From: Mucilaginibacter aquariorum
GTDB taxonomy: Bacteria; Bacteroidota; Bacteroidia; Sphingobacteriales; Sphingobacteriaceae
Assembly (NCBI RefSeq): GCF_024498135.1
Contig: NZ_JANHOH010000003.1
Coordinates: 62,001-126,000, forward strand
DNA: 64,000 bases
Direction of reading: 5' to 3'
Both the position numbers and the translations under genes were made by a program. Below, piece by piece: positions 16,778 through 27,400 of this stretch. Under the pieces are notes generated by a model. The model was not told the origin of the DNA. It saw only the letters and a program-made list of their open reading frames with translations, and ran no database searches. Numbering within the stretch: position 1 is the first letter of the stretch; each line of letters opens with the position of its first letter.

Positions 16778-17497
16778 TTACTTCCCTATCGCATATTTTA
16801 TCCCACCCAATAAATGTTTCAGATAAAGCGGTTCTGCGTATGAAGCATCGGTGTGGCCAAGGGCTGTGTAAAATGCACGGCCGCCATCAAAACTATGATA
16901 CCATGCCATGGGGTGGTTATCACCATTTTCGCCGCCGGTATAGCTTTTCTCGTCTATTTTGATTAGTACATGCAAATCATCAGCGATCCACTTGTAATTA
17001 TACCATTCATCAAGCCTGCGCCAGGTGGCAGGTAAATGTTTGGTAGCGATGAACCCGCGATCTACAATTTCCAGATTAGCTTCCTGTTGTTTGCTGGGGT
17101 GGCTTTTAAAGTAAGCGCCCACCAATTTACCATACCATGGCCAATCGTACTCGGTATCGGTGGCGGCATGTACACCAACAAAACCGTGGCCGGCTTTAAT
17201 GTACTGTTCAAAAGCCGTTTGTTGTTCGTTGTTCAATACATCGCCTGTAGTGCTCAAAAATATTACGGCCGCATATTGTTTTAAATTGTCGGCAGTAAAT
17301 TTGGCCGCGTTGGTGGTGGTATCTACATCAAAATTATTCTCCTGCCCCATTTTTATTATAGCAGGTATCCCAACTGCAATAGACTCGTGGTGGAAGCCGG
17401 CGGTTTTACAAAAAATAAGCACTTTAGGTTTAGCAAAGCTGCAGGCGCTTATTAAACATAGTAGTAAAGCGGCTATAAAGGTGTGTTTGATTTTCAT
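16778..17497 (-). CDS. ThuA-like domain protein, exported
   Basis: 239 residues with a signal peptide (ALLLCLISACSFAKP; the Cys may make it a lipoprotein) and a ThuA-like fold related to class I glutamine amidotransferases: KVLIFCKTAGFHHESI, VGVHAATDTEYDWPWYGKLVG, HPMAWYHSFDGGRAFYTALG. ThuA proteins act in disaccharide use through 3-keto sugars in rhizobia. Here the gene follows a GMC oxidoreductase by 56 nt on the same strand, a partnership that suggests oxidation and processing of glycosides in the periplasm. Confidence 0.88.
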   Translation of the reverse strand: MKIKHTFIAALLLCLISACSFAKPKVLIFCKTAGFHHESIAVGIPAIIKMGQENNFDVDTTTNAAKFTADNLKQYAAVIFLSTTGDVLNNEQQTAFEQYIKAGHGFVGVHAATDTEYDWPWYGKLVGAYFKSHPSKQQEANLEIVDRGFIATKHLPATWRRLDEWYNYKWIADDLHVLIKIDEKSYTGGENGDNHPMAWYHSFDGGRAFYTALGHTDASYAEPLYLKHLLGGIKYAIGK

Positions 17498-17553
17498 ATT
17501 TCTATTTCGTAGCTGTCTTTTCTTGATTCTTGACTCTAACCTCTTGACTCTAT

Positions 17554-19263
17554 TTAAAGGTTTCCTTTTTTCAATTCATCCGCGGCAAAATTTGCTGCCC
17601 GTGCAGTTAAAGCCATATAAGTTAATGATGGGTTTTGGCACGCAGACGATGTCATACAGGCGCCATCGGTAACAAATACATTTTGGGCATCCCAAACCTG
17701 GTTGTGCTTATTCAGTACCGATGTTTTTGGATCATGCCCCATACGTGCGGTACCCATTTCGTGGATGCCATCGCCAATATTGTGGCCACTGTCATGTGTT
17801 TCTACATTTTTAACCCCTGCAGCTTCCAGCATAGCTTTCGCTTCTTTCACAATGTCAATCCGCATTTTACGCTCGTTGTCTTTTATCTCGGCATCCATGG
17901 AAAGCACAGGCAAACCCCACTTGTCTTTAACCGTTTTATCAAGCGTAATTTTGTTTTCGTGGTATGGCAGTATCTCACCAAAACCACCTATACCTATTCT
18001 CCATCCTCCCGGTTCAGAAAGTTGATCCTTATATTTTCCGCCAATATTCATTTCGGCTATTTCGCGACTCCAGCCATTCCTGCTTGCGCCGCCCTGGTAA
18101 CCAAAGCCACGCAGATAGTCGCGTTTATCATCGCCAACATTAGCAAACCTTACCACATAGGTACCGTTTGCCCTGCGGCCGTAATAATATTTATCTTCGT
18201 AACCCTCTACATCGCCGCTTGCGCCAAGGTTGTAGTGGTGATCCATAATATTATGACCAAGTTCGCCGCTGCTGCTACCTAAGCCGCCGTCCCAAATATC
18301 AGTAGCCGAATTCATCAGCACCCAGGCACTATTTAGCGCCGAAGCATTTACGAATACAACCTTCGCGTAAAACTCATAGGTTTTGTTTGTTTCGGCATCA
18401 AGCACCTCTACTCCCTTTGCTTTTTTGCTATCCTTATCGTATAAAATTTTTGTAACAATCGATTGCGGTCTTACGGTAAGGTTGCCCGTACGTAATGCTG
18501 CAGGAAGAGTTGACGACTGTGTACTAAAGTATCCGCCAAACGGGCAGCCCTCCCAACATCTGTTTCTGAACTGGCAACCGGTACGGTAAGGAATAGGCTT
18601 GGTCAAGTTAGCTACACGGCCAATGATCATGTGCCTGCCAAATTCTTTTTTAATACTTGCCGCTACATCTTTCTCTACCCAATTCAAATCCATTGGCGGT
18701 AAAAAATGGCCGTCGGGTAAATTAGGTATACCTTCTATAGAACCACTGATGCCTGCAAATTTTTCGGCATGTTCATACCATGGTGCAATATCTTTATAGC
18801 GGATAGGCCAATCTATTGCCCAGCCATCCTTCGCGTTAGCTTCAAAATCAAGGTCGCTCCAGCGGTAGCTTTGGCGTCCCCATAAAATGGAACGGCCACC
18901 CAAACGATACGATCTCCACCAGTTAAAAGGTTTTACTTCGGTATAGGGTGCATCATGCTCATTTGCCCAGGCATCCATTATGGACTCTTGCGCACCCCAG
19001 TTGCGCGATATTACCGGGCGTTGTTTACGCTGCTCCAGCGTTACATTACCACGGTGTTCAAAATCCCAGGGATTAAATTGTGCGGTTTTATAATCTTTTA
19101 TATGTTCATAATTAGGACCCCGTTCCAGCATAATGGTTTTTAGGCCACGTTCGGTGAGCTCTTTGGCGGCCCAGCCGCCGCTAATACCCGATCCTATTAC
19201 TATTGCATCATAAGTGTTGTTGGCCGTAGCCTTACCATTAATGTTTGGTGCGTTAACTGACAT
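17554..19263 (-). CDS. GMC family oxidoreductase (glucoside 3-dehydrogenase / gluconate dehydrogenase large-subunit type)
   Basis: The ATG at 19263 is chosen since it leads directly to the FAD-binding segment (VIGSGISGGWAAKELTERG); the protein is 569 residues. Other GMC features are GGRSILWGRQSYRW, a Cys-rich GCQFRNRCWEGCPFGG typical of sugar dehydrogenase large subunits, and the C-terminal HEMGTARMG and CQNPSLTYMAL with the catalytic His and Asn region. No signal peptide is evident. The small (subunit 3) partner usual for this group is not adjacent. ThuA follows in the same operon. Confidence 0.86.
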   Translation of the reverse strand: MSVNAPNINGKATANNTYDAIVIGSGISGGWAAKELTERGLKTIMLERGPNYEHIKDYKTAQFNPWDFEHRGNVTLEQRKQRPVISRNWGAQESIMDAWANEHDAPYTEVKPFNWWRSYRLGGRSILWGRQSYRWSDLDFEANAKDGWAIDWPIRYKDIAPWYEHAEKFAGISGSIEGIPNLPDGHFLPPMDLNWVEKDVAASIKKEFGRHMIIGRVANLTKPIPYRTGCQFRNRCWEGCPFGGYFSTQSSTLPAALRTGNLTVRPQSIVTKILYDKDSKKAKGVEVLDAETNKTYEFYAKVVFVNASALNSAWVLMNSATDIWDGGLGSSSGELGHNIMDHHYNLGASGDVEGYEDKYYYGRRANGTYVVRFANVGDDKRDYLRGFGYQGGASRNGWSREIAEMNIGGKYKDQLSEPGGWRIGIGGFGEILPYHENKITLDKTVKDKWGLPVLSMDAEIKDNERKMRIDIVKEAKAMLEAAGVKNVETHDSGHNIGDGIHEMGTARMGHDPKTSVLNKHNQVWDAQNVFVTDGACMTSSACQNPSLTYMALTARAANFAADELKKGNL

Positions 19264-19405
19264 TTTAAAAGGTTTGGCCGGCCCAGGGGAAACCGGCAAT
19301 GGTTATTTGGGTTAATTGATCAAACAATACTATTAATTAATAGTCAATAAATCAATTGTATTTTAAACATTTATAATTCTTTTAAAAATTCATACGTCAA
19401 TGCAT

Positions 19406-19413
19406 TACTTTTG
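19406..19413 (+). promoter_or_regulatory. -7 promoter element TACTTTTG, 3 nt before MOSC start
   Basis: Exact TAnnTTTG match, separated from the ATG at 19417 by TGC only. Transcription would start at the A of the ATG or within a base or two of it. Confidence 0.5.
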
Positions 19414-19416
19414 TGC

Positions 19417-20268
19417 ATGCTTCGTGTTAGTCAGCTGTTTATTTATCCCATAAAATCGTTAGGTGGTATTGCGCTTGATACCGCCCAATTAACCGACCGC
19501 GGGCTACAGCACGATCGCCGCTGGATGCTGATAGACGAAAACAACCGTTTCTTATCCCAACGCGAGCACGCGCAAATGGCCCTGTTTAAAATTGAGCTGG
19601 AAGCAGATAGCCTTAAGGTTACTTATACTACCGACGGCTCGCATATTAATATCCCTTTTACACCACAGAAGCAAGATTTACTGGATGTTACCATTTGGGA
19701 TGATACCTGCACCGGGCAATTGGTGAGCGATGTGGCAGATGCATGGTTCACGGTTAAATTGGGTATCCCAGCCCGCCTGGTTTACATGCCCGACGAAACC
19801 CACCGCGCTACCGACCCAAGGTACACCACCCAGGGCACTATCGCTTCTTTTGCCGATGCATACCCTGCCCTGCTTATTGGCCAGGCTTCATTAGATGACC
19901 TTAATAAGCGACTGGCAGAACCATTACCCATGAACCGCTTTCGCCCAAATATTGTGTTTGAGGGAGGAGAACCATACAGCGAAGATCTAATGGATCATAT
20001 CCGGATAAATGGTATTGATATGTACGGCGTAAAACTTTGTGCCCGCTGTATTATGACCACTATTGACCAGCAAACCGCCATAAAATATAAAGAACCTTTA
20101 AAAACCCTTGCCCGTTACCGCCGTAAAGACAACAAAATACTCTTTGGCCAAAACCTGGCTTTTAACAGTACCGGAATGTTAAATATAGGCGATGAAATAA
20201 ATGTGCTATCGCAACATACCGAAGAAAGGTTCCTGATCGGTGATACAACCGCTACTTCGGCAGTTTAA
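19417..20268 (+). CDS. MOSC domain protein with N-terminal beta-barrel
   Basis: 283 residues. The N-terminal part (VSQLFIYPIKSLGGIAL, GLQHDRRWMLIDENNRFLSQRE) is the MOSC N-terminal barrel; the C-terminal half is a MOSC domain with MNRFRPNIVFEGGEPYSED and CARCIMTTID, where the Cys in LCARC is the residue that binds molybdenum-sulfur in mARC-type enzymes. It probably reduces N-hydroxylated compounds or carries sulfur in molybdenum cofactor metabolism. The ATG at 19417 is preferred to a TTG at 19411. The last 17 bp overlap the convergent gene. Confidence 0.88.
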   Translation: MLRVSQLFIYPIKSLGGIALDTAQLTDRGLQHDRRWMLIDENNRFLSQREHAQMALFKIELEADSLKVTYTTDGSHINIPFTPQKQDLLDVTIWDDTCTGQLVSDVADAWFTVKLGIPARLVYMPDETHRATDPRYTTQGTIASFADAYPALLIGQASLDDLNKRLAEPLPMNRFRPNIVFEGGEPYSEDLMDHIRINGIDMYGVKLCARCIMTTIDQQTAIKYKEPLKTLARYRRKDNKILFGQNLAFNSTGMLNIGDEINVLSQHTEERFLIGDTTATSAV

Positions 20269-21337
20269 CTTTGTAAACCCTGTAAGGGTACTCCACTTTA
20301 CTTTCCCCGTTATTATATCTTGGTAAACGGTTCATTTGCGAGGCACTTACATAAAGGTATCCGTCATTGCCAATTCCAAAAGAATCGGGCCATGACAGTC
20401 GGGCATCCTTCACCAGGAAATGCACTTTACCATTTGTGGTAACATATTGTATAGCATGGTCGGGCGAATCGCTTAAGTATACATTACCTCTGGTATCGGC
20501 TATCATGCCATGGCAGATCCCGGTTTCGGCAACCATTTGTACCTTAGTGCTCAAGTCGGCATCAGTTAAGGTTACATTGGCTAAATGTTCGGTAGCAATA
20601 CGGTATAATTTTGTTTGATTGATTGCACGGAAATAAAACCACCTGTTATCGCTGGTTAAAGCAATGCCGTTTACGTTGGATACAAATGGCGTACCATCGT
20701 TATTTATCACATCCTTACCATCCAAATGCAGCTTAAGACCAGGTTCTGCCACGGTAGACTTATCATCTTTTAACACCACCCTGCTTTTCCCGCTCTGCAG
20801 ATCGAGCACGACGATGGCATGCTGCCCCGGGTCTGACATGTAGGCCAGCTGCCGGCTGTTATCTATACACATATCGTTTAAAGCGATCTTATCTTTTGGC
20901 AGGTCATCAAAGGTGTAAATGCGCTGTACTTTATTATCATCTAAACTTATTTTTAAGAGTTTAAACTTACCTTCCTTCTTCTTTCCATCGCCAATAACCG
21001 CGGCCCAGCCTGCCGGGTAAGAGTCAAGCACCCATAAGTTATTCTGATAATCGGCATACAGATCCTGTACACTCATAAAATGGGTTTCTGATTGGGCGGT
21101 ATCAACTTTATTCCAATCCGCATCGGGGAATGGCACGCGCTGCCCGTTCACAATTTCTGTTAACCCGTACAAATAAGGATCGGTACGCGGGAATGATACA
21201 AACAAGCGATTACTTCTTGGCGCAACAGCCACACCAATAGGCTGGTTTTTACCGAATGACGCCACCTCGATAAGCTGCTGTGCCATAGATACGTATGCTA
21301 TTGCCATGATGGATATAGTGGTGAATATCTTTTTCAT
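20252..21337 (-). CDS. major royal jelly / yellow family (L-dopachrome tautomerase-related) exported protein
   Basis: 361 residues with a signal peptide ending SMAQQ and a six-bladed propeller in which FPRTDPYLYGLTEI, MSVQDLYADYQNNLWVLDS, GIALTSDNRWFYFRA and PDSFGIGNDGYLYVS mark blades of the MRJP/yellow family. Bacterial members are exported proteins of unknown substrate, related to SMP-30 lactonases. It overlaps the MOSC gene tail to tail by 17 bp. Confidence 0.82.
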   Translation of the reverse strand: MKKIFTTISIMAIAYVSMAQQLIEVASFGKNQPIGVAVAPRSNRLFVSFPRTDPYLYGLTEIVNGQRVPFPDADWNKVDTAQSETHFMSVQDLYADYQNNLWVLDSYPAGWAAVIGDGKKKEGKFKLLKISLDDNKVQRIYTFDDLPKDKIALNDMCIDNSRQLAYMSDPGQHAIVVLDLQSGKSRVVLKDDKSTVAEPGLKLHLDGKDVINNDGTPFVSNVNGIALTSDNRWFYFRAINQTKLYRIATEHLANVTLTDADLSTKVQMVAETGICHGMIADTRGNVYLSDSPDHAIQYVTTNGKVHFLVKDARLSWPDSFGIGNDGYLYVSASQMNRLPRYNNGESKVEYPYRVYKVKLPK

Positions 21338-21378
21338 TTATTTTATACTACGTAAGCGGTTTGGTTTACAGTAATTAT

Positions 21379-21386
21379 TAGCTTTG
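21379..21386 (+). promoter_or_regulatory. -7 promoter element TAGCTTTG, 7 nt before hypothetical gene
   Basis: Exact TAnnTTTG, followed by AGAACCA and the ATG at 21394. Confidence 0.45.
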
Positions 21387-21393
21387 AGAACCA

Positions 21394-21900
21394 ATGAAGA
21401 AACGCCTAATTCTTTTCCTTTTTATAATTTTCAATTGCCTTTCAGTTGTCGCTCAAATCAATGACAATAAAATACGACTTTCTGTTTTAAAAAAAGGCAT
21501 CATTAACCATACTTTCATTTTTGGAAAATGGACTAAGGAGGGCAATACTGAAACGCATTTAAAGTATTTAGGATCAGTTACTACTGTAAAAGGAAAAACC
21601 TATAAAATTATGACATCTGTTTGGTATTGGGGTTTGTCTCACCGTGCAACTTCACGAGTATTGGTATTTACCAAATACAATCATTATGTAGGTGAGTACT
21701 ATGTATCTTCAGTTTATGATATCCCCGATAAACTTGCAGATGGAAAACTGATATTTAAAAATGATGATAATCCGGATTGTGACAAATCTGTTGTTACTGT
21801 TATTGACCTGACCCAGGGGATACCCAAACAAGTTTTCTTAAAATGTAAAGGGGATTATGGTGATCTATATTCGTTTCAGGCGACTAACAATGTTGATTAG
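21394..21900 (+). CDS. hypothetical exported protein, 168 aa
   Basis: I do not recognise the family. A clear signal peptide (FLFIIFNCLSVVAQ) precedes about 145 residues rich in beta-strand patterns (GSVTTVKGKTYKIMTSVWYWG, YYVSSVYDIPDKLADGKLIF) that suggest a small periplasmic beta-sandwich. It stands between the royal-jelly family gene and PBP1A. Base composition is more AT-rich than its neighbours, a possible sign of separate origin, though weak. Confidence 0.65.
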   Translation: MKKRLILFLFIIFNCLSVVAQINDNKIRLSVLKKGIINHTFIFGKWTKEGNTETHLKYLGSVTTVKGKTYKIMTSVWYWGLSHRATSRVLVFTKYNHYVGEYYVSSVYDIPDKLADGKLIFKNDDNPDCDKSVVTVIDLTQGIPKQVFLKCKGDYGDLYSFQATNNVD

Positions 21901-22036
21901 GAATATTAGCTGAACTCCCCCATAAAATATTTCTCCCGTCAAACATATTAACTTAAAATTTACTTATTAAAATTGCGTTGTTAACTTTTGTTTATGCCCG
22001 CTATGATTTGGGCGCTTAATTTTACATCTTTACCCA

Positions 22037-24367
22037 ATGTTCAGAGAAATAAAGAACCGGTATCTAAGATATTTTACTGTATTTATATATTTTGTTATAG
22101 TTTTTTTCTGCGCCATTGAGTTAAATTTTCTCTGGCTATTTGGGTACTCGCCTGACATGCAGGACATTAAACAACCCACCATGTCGGTTTCATCAGAGGT
22201 TTATACTGCGGATGGTAAGCTGATAGGCAAGTTTTATAAAGAGAACCGCTCGCCTGTTGATTATAAAAGCATCTCCCCTAACCTGATAAATGCCCTTGTG
22301 GCTACCGAGGATGTGCGCTTTTACAAACATGGCGGTGTAGATTTCCTGGGCTTTTTTGGAAGTTTAATTTCTACCGCAAAAGGCGACAGGCGCGGTGGCA
22401 GTACCATTACACAGCAGTTAGCAAAAAACCTGTTTAGTACCCGTAAGCGTAAATCGCAGGGACTGATAAGATATGTCCCCTTATTACGCACGGTTGTATT
22501 TAAGTGTAAAGAGTGGATCACCGCTTATAAAATAGAGCACCAGTATAGCAAGCAGCAGATACTTACCATGTACTTAAATACCGTTCCGTTTGGTAACAAC
22601 TCCTTCGGTATAAAAACGGCTACGTTAAAATATTTTAATAAATCTCCCGATGCGGTTAATCCTGCCGAAGCTGCTACACTGATAGGTATGCTTAAAGCAA
22701 CATCTACCTACAACCCAAAAACCAATCCCGAACGTTCATTGGAGCGCCGCAATGTGGTTTTGGGTCAGATGGAAAAGTACCATTATCTGGATAAAGCCAC
22801 CTATGCAGCCAATGCAGCCTTACCTTTAAACCTTAACCTGAATTATATTGACAGGACCGGTCAGGCCGATTCATACATTCGCCACGCGGTAGAAAAATGG
22901 CTGGATAAATGGTGCAAGCAAAACGATTACGACTTGTATGAGGATGGATTAAAGATCTATACTACCATCGATTCTAAATTGCAGCAATACGCCGAAGAGG
23001 CCGTTGCCCAAAAAATGAAGATGCTGCAAAAGCGCTTTAACAACCTGTGGGGCAATAAAAACCCATGGAGAGACAGCAAAGGTGTGGAGATAAAAGACTT
23101 TTTATTAAAGGCTGAGCAAAGGCTGCCGATATACAAGTTGCTTAGCAAAAAATACAACGGCGATACCACGCAGATCAACGCATACTTTGAGAAAAAGAAA
23201 CGCATGAGCGTTTTTACCTGGAACGGTGACAAGGATACTACCTTCTCCAGTGTTGATTCTATAAAATATTATACCAAGATCCTGAATACCGGCATGATGA
23301 CAATGGAGCCATCTACCGGAAAAATTAAAGTTTGGGTTGGCGGTATCGATCATAAATATTTTAATTACGACCACGTTAACCAGGCTAAACGCCAGGCAGG
23401 ATCAACATTTAAGCCCTTTGCTTATGTTACCGCTTTAGATAACGGCTTTACCCCTTGCGATAAGTTTACCGATAAACCGGTGACCATTAAATACAAGGAC
23501 AACGGTAAAGACGACATATGGCAGCCAAACAATGCCGATTTCCACTTCTCGTACCGCGAAATGTCGTTACGTTGGGCTATGGGAAAATCTGTAAACTCTA
23601 TTACCGCGCAGATTACCGAGCATGTTGGCTGGGATAAAATTGTAGAATACGCGCACAAAATCGGTATCGAAAGTCCGCTGAAATCGGTACCATCTGTATC
23701 ATTGGGTTCAAACGATGTTTCGGTATTTGAAATGGTGAGGGCATACAGCACTTTCCTAAATAAAGGCGAAAAGGTTGACCCATTACTGGTAACAAAAATA
23801 ACCGACCAAAAAGGCGATATCATACAGGAATTTACCCTGAAAGCAGAACGTGTTTTGAGCGAGGAAACTGCCTGGCTGATGTTGTATATGTTCCGCGGTG
23901 GTATGGAAGAACCGGGCGGTACATCACAAGCCCTGTGGGAATATCCAAGCCTTTGGAAAAAGAACAATCAGATTGGCGGTAAAACAGGTACTTCAAGCGA
24001 TTATGTAGATGGCTGGTATATGGGGATCACTAAAGATCTTGTAACCGGTATTTGGGTAGGCGCCGACGACCGAAGTGTACATTTCACTTCATCAGAAACC
24101 GGCGAAGGTTCGCATACAGCGCTCCCAATTTTTGGTACGTTTATGGAAAAAGTTTATGCCGATCCAAAATCCGGCTATACTTACGGGCCATTCCCTAAGC
24201 CATGGGTAAAAATAAAAAAGGAGTATATGTGCCCATCGCCAATTATAAGGGAGGATACCACAACAACCGATAGTTTAATGGAAATGCCTATGGATACAAC
24301 GGCCACGCCGGTAACCGTGCCTGCGCCAGAAGAAAATCCGGAGAACAAGCAACCAGCTAAAAAATAA
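22037..24367 (+). CDS. penicillin-binding protein 1A (bifunctional transglycosylase/transpeptidase)
   Basis: 776 residues: one N-terminal membrane anchor (about 12-34), a GT51 transglycosylase with catalytic Glu91 in EDVRFYKHGG and GGSTITQQLAKNLF at 120-133, and a class A transpeptidase with SxxK at Ser456 (AGSTFKPF), SVN at 518-520 and KTGT near 655. The tail is Pro/Thr/Glu-rich. It polymerises and crosslinks peptidoglycan. All catalytic residues are present. It may be cotranscribed with the next gene, 69 nt downstream. Confidence 0.94.
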   Translation: MFREIKNRYLRYFTVFIYFVIVFFCAIELNFLWLFGYSPDMQDIKQPTMSVSSEVYTADGKLIGKFYKENRSPVDYKSISPNLINALVATEDVRFYKHGGVDFLGFFGSLISTAKGDRRGGSTITQQLAKNLFSTRKRKSQGLIRYVPLLRTVVFKCKEWITAYKIEHQYSKQQILTMYLNTVPFGNNSFGIKTATLKYFNKSPDAVNPAEAATLIGMLKATSTYNPKTNPERSLERRNVVLGQMEKYHYLDKATYAANAALPLNLNLNYIDRTGQADSYIRHAVEKWLDKWCKQNDYDLYEDGLKIYTTIDSKLQQYAEEAVAQKMKMLQKRFNNLWGNKNPWRDSKGVEIKDFLLKAEQRLPIYKLLSKKYNGDTTQINAYFEKKKRMSVFTWNGDKDTTFSSVDSIKYYTKILNTGMMTMEPSTGKIKVWVGGIDHKYFNYDHVNQAKRQAGSTFKPFAYVTALDNGFTPCDKFTDKPVTIKYKDNGKDDIWQPNNADFHFSYREMSLRWAMGKSVNSITAQITEHVGWDKIVEYAHKIGIESPLKSVPSVSLGSNDVSVFEMVRAYSTFLNKGEKVDPLLVTKITDQKGDIIQEFTLKAERVLSEETAWLMLYMFRGGMEEPGGTSQALWEYPSLWKKNNQIGGKTGTSSDYVDGWYMGITKDLVTGIWVGADDRSVHFTSSETGEGSHTALPIFGTFMEKVYADPKSGYTYGPFPKPWVKIKKEYMCPSPIIREDTTTTDSLMEMPMDTTATPVTVPAPEENPENKQPAKK

Positions 24368-24436
24368 AATAAGCAACCAAGCTTGTCTTGGGTACGTATT
24401 TAGTTTAAATTAGTATTATCGTATAATACGCTATAT

Positions 24437-27400
24437 ATGAATAAACTGTTCCCCTGTAATTTATCCATAAAATATCCTTTTGTATTATTATGCCTTGTGG
24501 CAGCGCTGTTGTTTAACCAACAGGCTAAAGCCCAGTACTTTGGTCAAAACAAGGTGCGCTATAAAAACCTAAAATTTAAGGTTTATAAAACACCGCACTT
24601 CGAGATCTATTACTATCTGAAAAACGATAGTTTGATAAAGCGCTTTGCCCAGGAGAGCGAATTGTGGTACACCCTGCACCAGCAGATCTTCCGCGATACG
24701 TTTAACAAGCCCAACCCTATTATATTATACGCTAATCACCCCGATTTTCAGCAGACTACGGCAATTGATGGTGAAATTAGTGTAGGTACAGGCGGTATAA
24801 CCGAAGGTTTAAAAAACCGTGTGGTAATGCCCATAATGGAAACCAACCAAACCACACGCCACGTACTGGGGCACGAGTTGGTTCACGCTTTTCAATACCA
24901 TACCCTGCTGGGCCGCGATTCGTCTAACTTTGAAAATATTGGCAACCTGCCTTTATGGATGATAGAAGGTATGGCCGAATACCTGTCCTTAGGTAAAAAA
25001 GACGCCTACACTGCCATGTGGATGCGCGACGCTTACTTAAACCACGATATCCCTTCGGTACGCGATCTTACCCAGAGCAATAAATACTTCCCTTACCGTT
25101 ATGGCGAGGCCTTTTGGTCGTTCTTAGGGTCAACCTATGGCGATACTATAATTGTGCCTTTCTTTAAAAATACAGCCCGTTTTGGGCTGGAGTATGGTAT
25201 CAGGCGTACGTTTGGATACGATGACAAAACCTTATCCCGGTTATGGCAAAACTCTATCGAAAATACCTATAAACCGCTACTAAAAGATACGGTACAAACG
25301 CCGGTTGGTAAACGCATAATTGATGATAAGGTGGGTGGTGATCTTACTGTTGCCCCATCTGTGAGCCCGGATGGTAAGTACCTGGCTTTCCTGTCGTCAA
25401 AAAGCTTATTCAGTATTGATCTTTATCTGTCTGATGCTAAAACGGGGCGGGTAATAAAACGACTTACCAGCAAGGTATCCAACACGCATATCGATGAATT
25501 TAACTTCATCGAGTCGGCGGGTACGTGGTCGCCGGATAGTAAGAAATTCGCGTTTAGCGTATTTAGCAAAGGCCGCAACCGTATGCTGGTTGTTGATGTG
25601 CCCGATGGCCGAATAGTGCATGATATTTCGATGGGTAAGGCCGAGCAGTTTAGCAACCTTTCCTGGTCGCCGGATGGCAAGAATGTAGTAGTTCAGGGAT
25701 TATCTGAAGGGCAAAGCGACCTTTACATGTATAATTTCGATTCGAAAAAGGTTACTCAGCTCACCAATGACAAATTCTCAGATTACCAGCCTAACTTTTC
25801 AAAAGATGGTAAAAGGATCATATTTTCGAGCGACAGGGCTACTTACGATACAAAGCTATCGCAGGATATAACCTTCAATTTAGCCGAGCTGGAAATTGCC
25901 ACAGGCAAAGTAACCGATATTAAAGTTTTTGATGGGGCAAATAATTTGAACCCTCAATATTCATCGGATGGCACACAGGTCTACTTCCTTTCAAACAGGG
26001 ATGGTTTCCGTAACCTTTATCGTTATACTTTAGATGGCGGCAAAATTGAACAAATGACCGATCTTTTCACCGGTATTTGTGGTATCACCGAATATTCGCC
26101 CGCGCTAAGTGTTTCAGATAATAACGATGTGGTTTACTCCTATTATCGCGCGCAAAAATATTCGATCTATAACGCTAAGGTATCCGATTTTAAACCCGTT
26201 GTGGTAGATGCGGGCAGTACCAATTTTACGGCAGCCATGCTACCGCCTTTACGTGCTGTGGGTGTCGATCTGATAAACAATAACCTTAATAATTACCTGG
26301 CTTATAGTAAAATTCCGCTCGATTCGATTCATGCTATCCCCTACAAGCCTAAATTTAAGTTAGATTATTTGGCCAGCAGTGGCATTGGCGCTTCGGTAGG
26401 TTCATACGGTACGGGCTTATCAAGTGGTGTACAGGGTGTGTTCAGCGATATTTTGGGTCGTAACCAGATCTATGCGGGTGTGGCTGTAAACGGCGAGATC
26501 TATGATTTTGGCGGGCAGGTAATGTATATTAACCAGCAGGGTCGCTGGAATTTTGGCTTAGGGGTTTCACACATCCCTTACCAATCGGGAACGTACGGTT
26601 ATGGTTTTACCAATATTGATATAAATGGTACATCAACCCCTGTTTATGAAGAAAAAACCGATATCATCCGCACGTTTGAAGATGCGGTGCAGGCATTTGC
26701 ATCTTACCCCATCTCCAGATCGTTACGGACAGAAATAGGAACTTCGGCTTCACGCTACTCCTACCGTGTTGATAGATACAGCAGTTATTATGATTATACC
26801 ACTATACAAGATGCAAACGGTAACGACCAGATAGTTATTGGTCAGTTTGTTGATTACAAAAAGCATAAAATCTCCCGCGCGCAGTTCCTGGCCGACAATG
26901 GCATCGATCTTAAGCCGTTCTCTATTTATGGTATAAGTACCGCTTTGGTTGGTGATGATTCTTATTTTGGTATTGCCGCGCCGCTTAACGGGCACCGCTT
27001 CAGGTTAGAGGCTGAGTACAATGTGGGCACTTACAATTTCTTTTCGCCTACTATTGATCTGCGCCAATATGTACGGGTAGCACCTGTTACATTTGCTGCA
27101 AGGCTTTACGGATATGGCAGGTTTGGTAACAATGTAAGTGGTTTATACCCTTTATATGTAGGTTATCCGTTTTTAATACGTGGTTACGAGGCGCAAACTT
27201 TTTATAACTCACGTACGGTAAATACAAATGGTTTTACAATTGATCAACTATCCGGCGATCGTATAGCGGTAGCAAACTTTGAGGTGCGTTTACCATTTAC
27301 CGGGCCGGAGAAACTGGCTATGATCAAATCGAAATTCCTGTTTACCGATCTTAACCTGTTTTTTGATGCAGGACTGGCCTGGCAAGGTGGCAATGAGATA

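Noticed and set aside
17635..18282. 215-aa open frame on the plus strand
   Set aside because: Antisense to the GMC oxidoreductase gene, which has all family motifs; the frame is a shadow with no recognisable domain.
23422..23967. 181-aa open frame on the minus strand
   Set aside because: Antisense to the transpeptidase domain of PBP1A.
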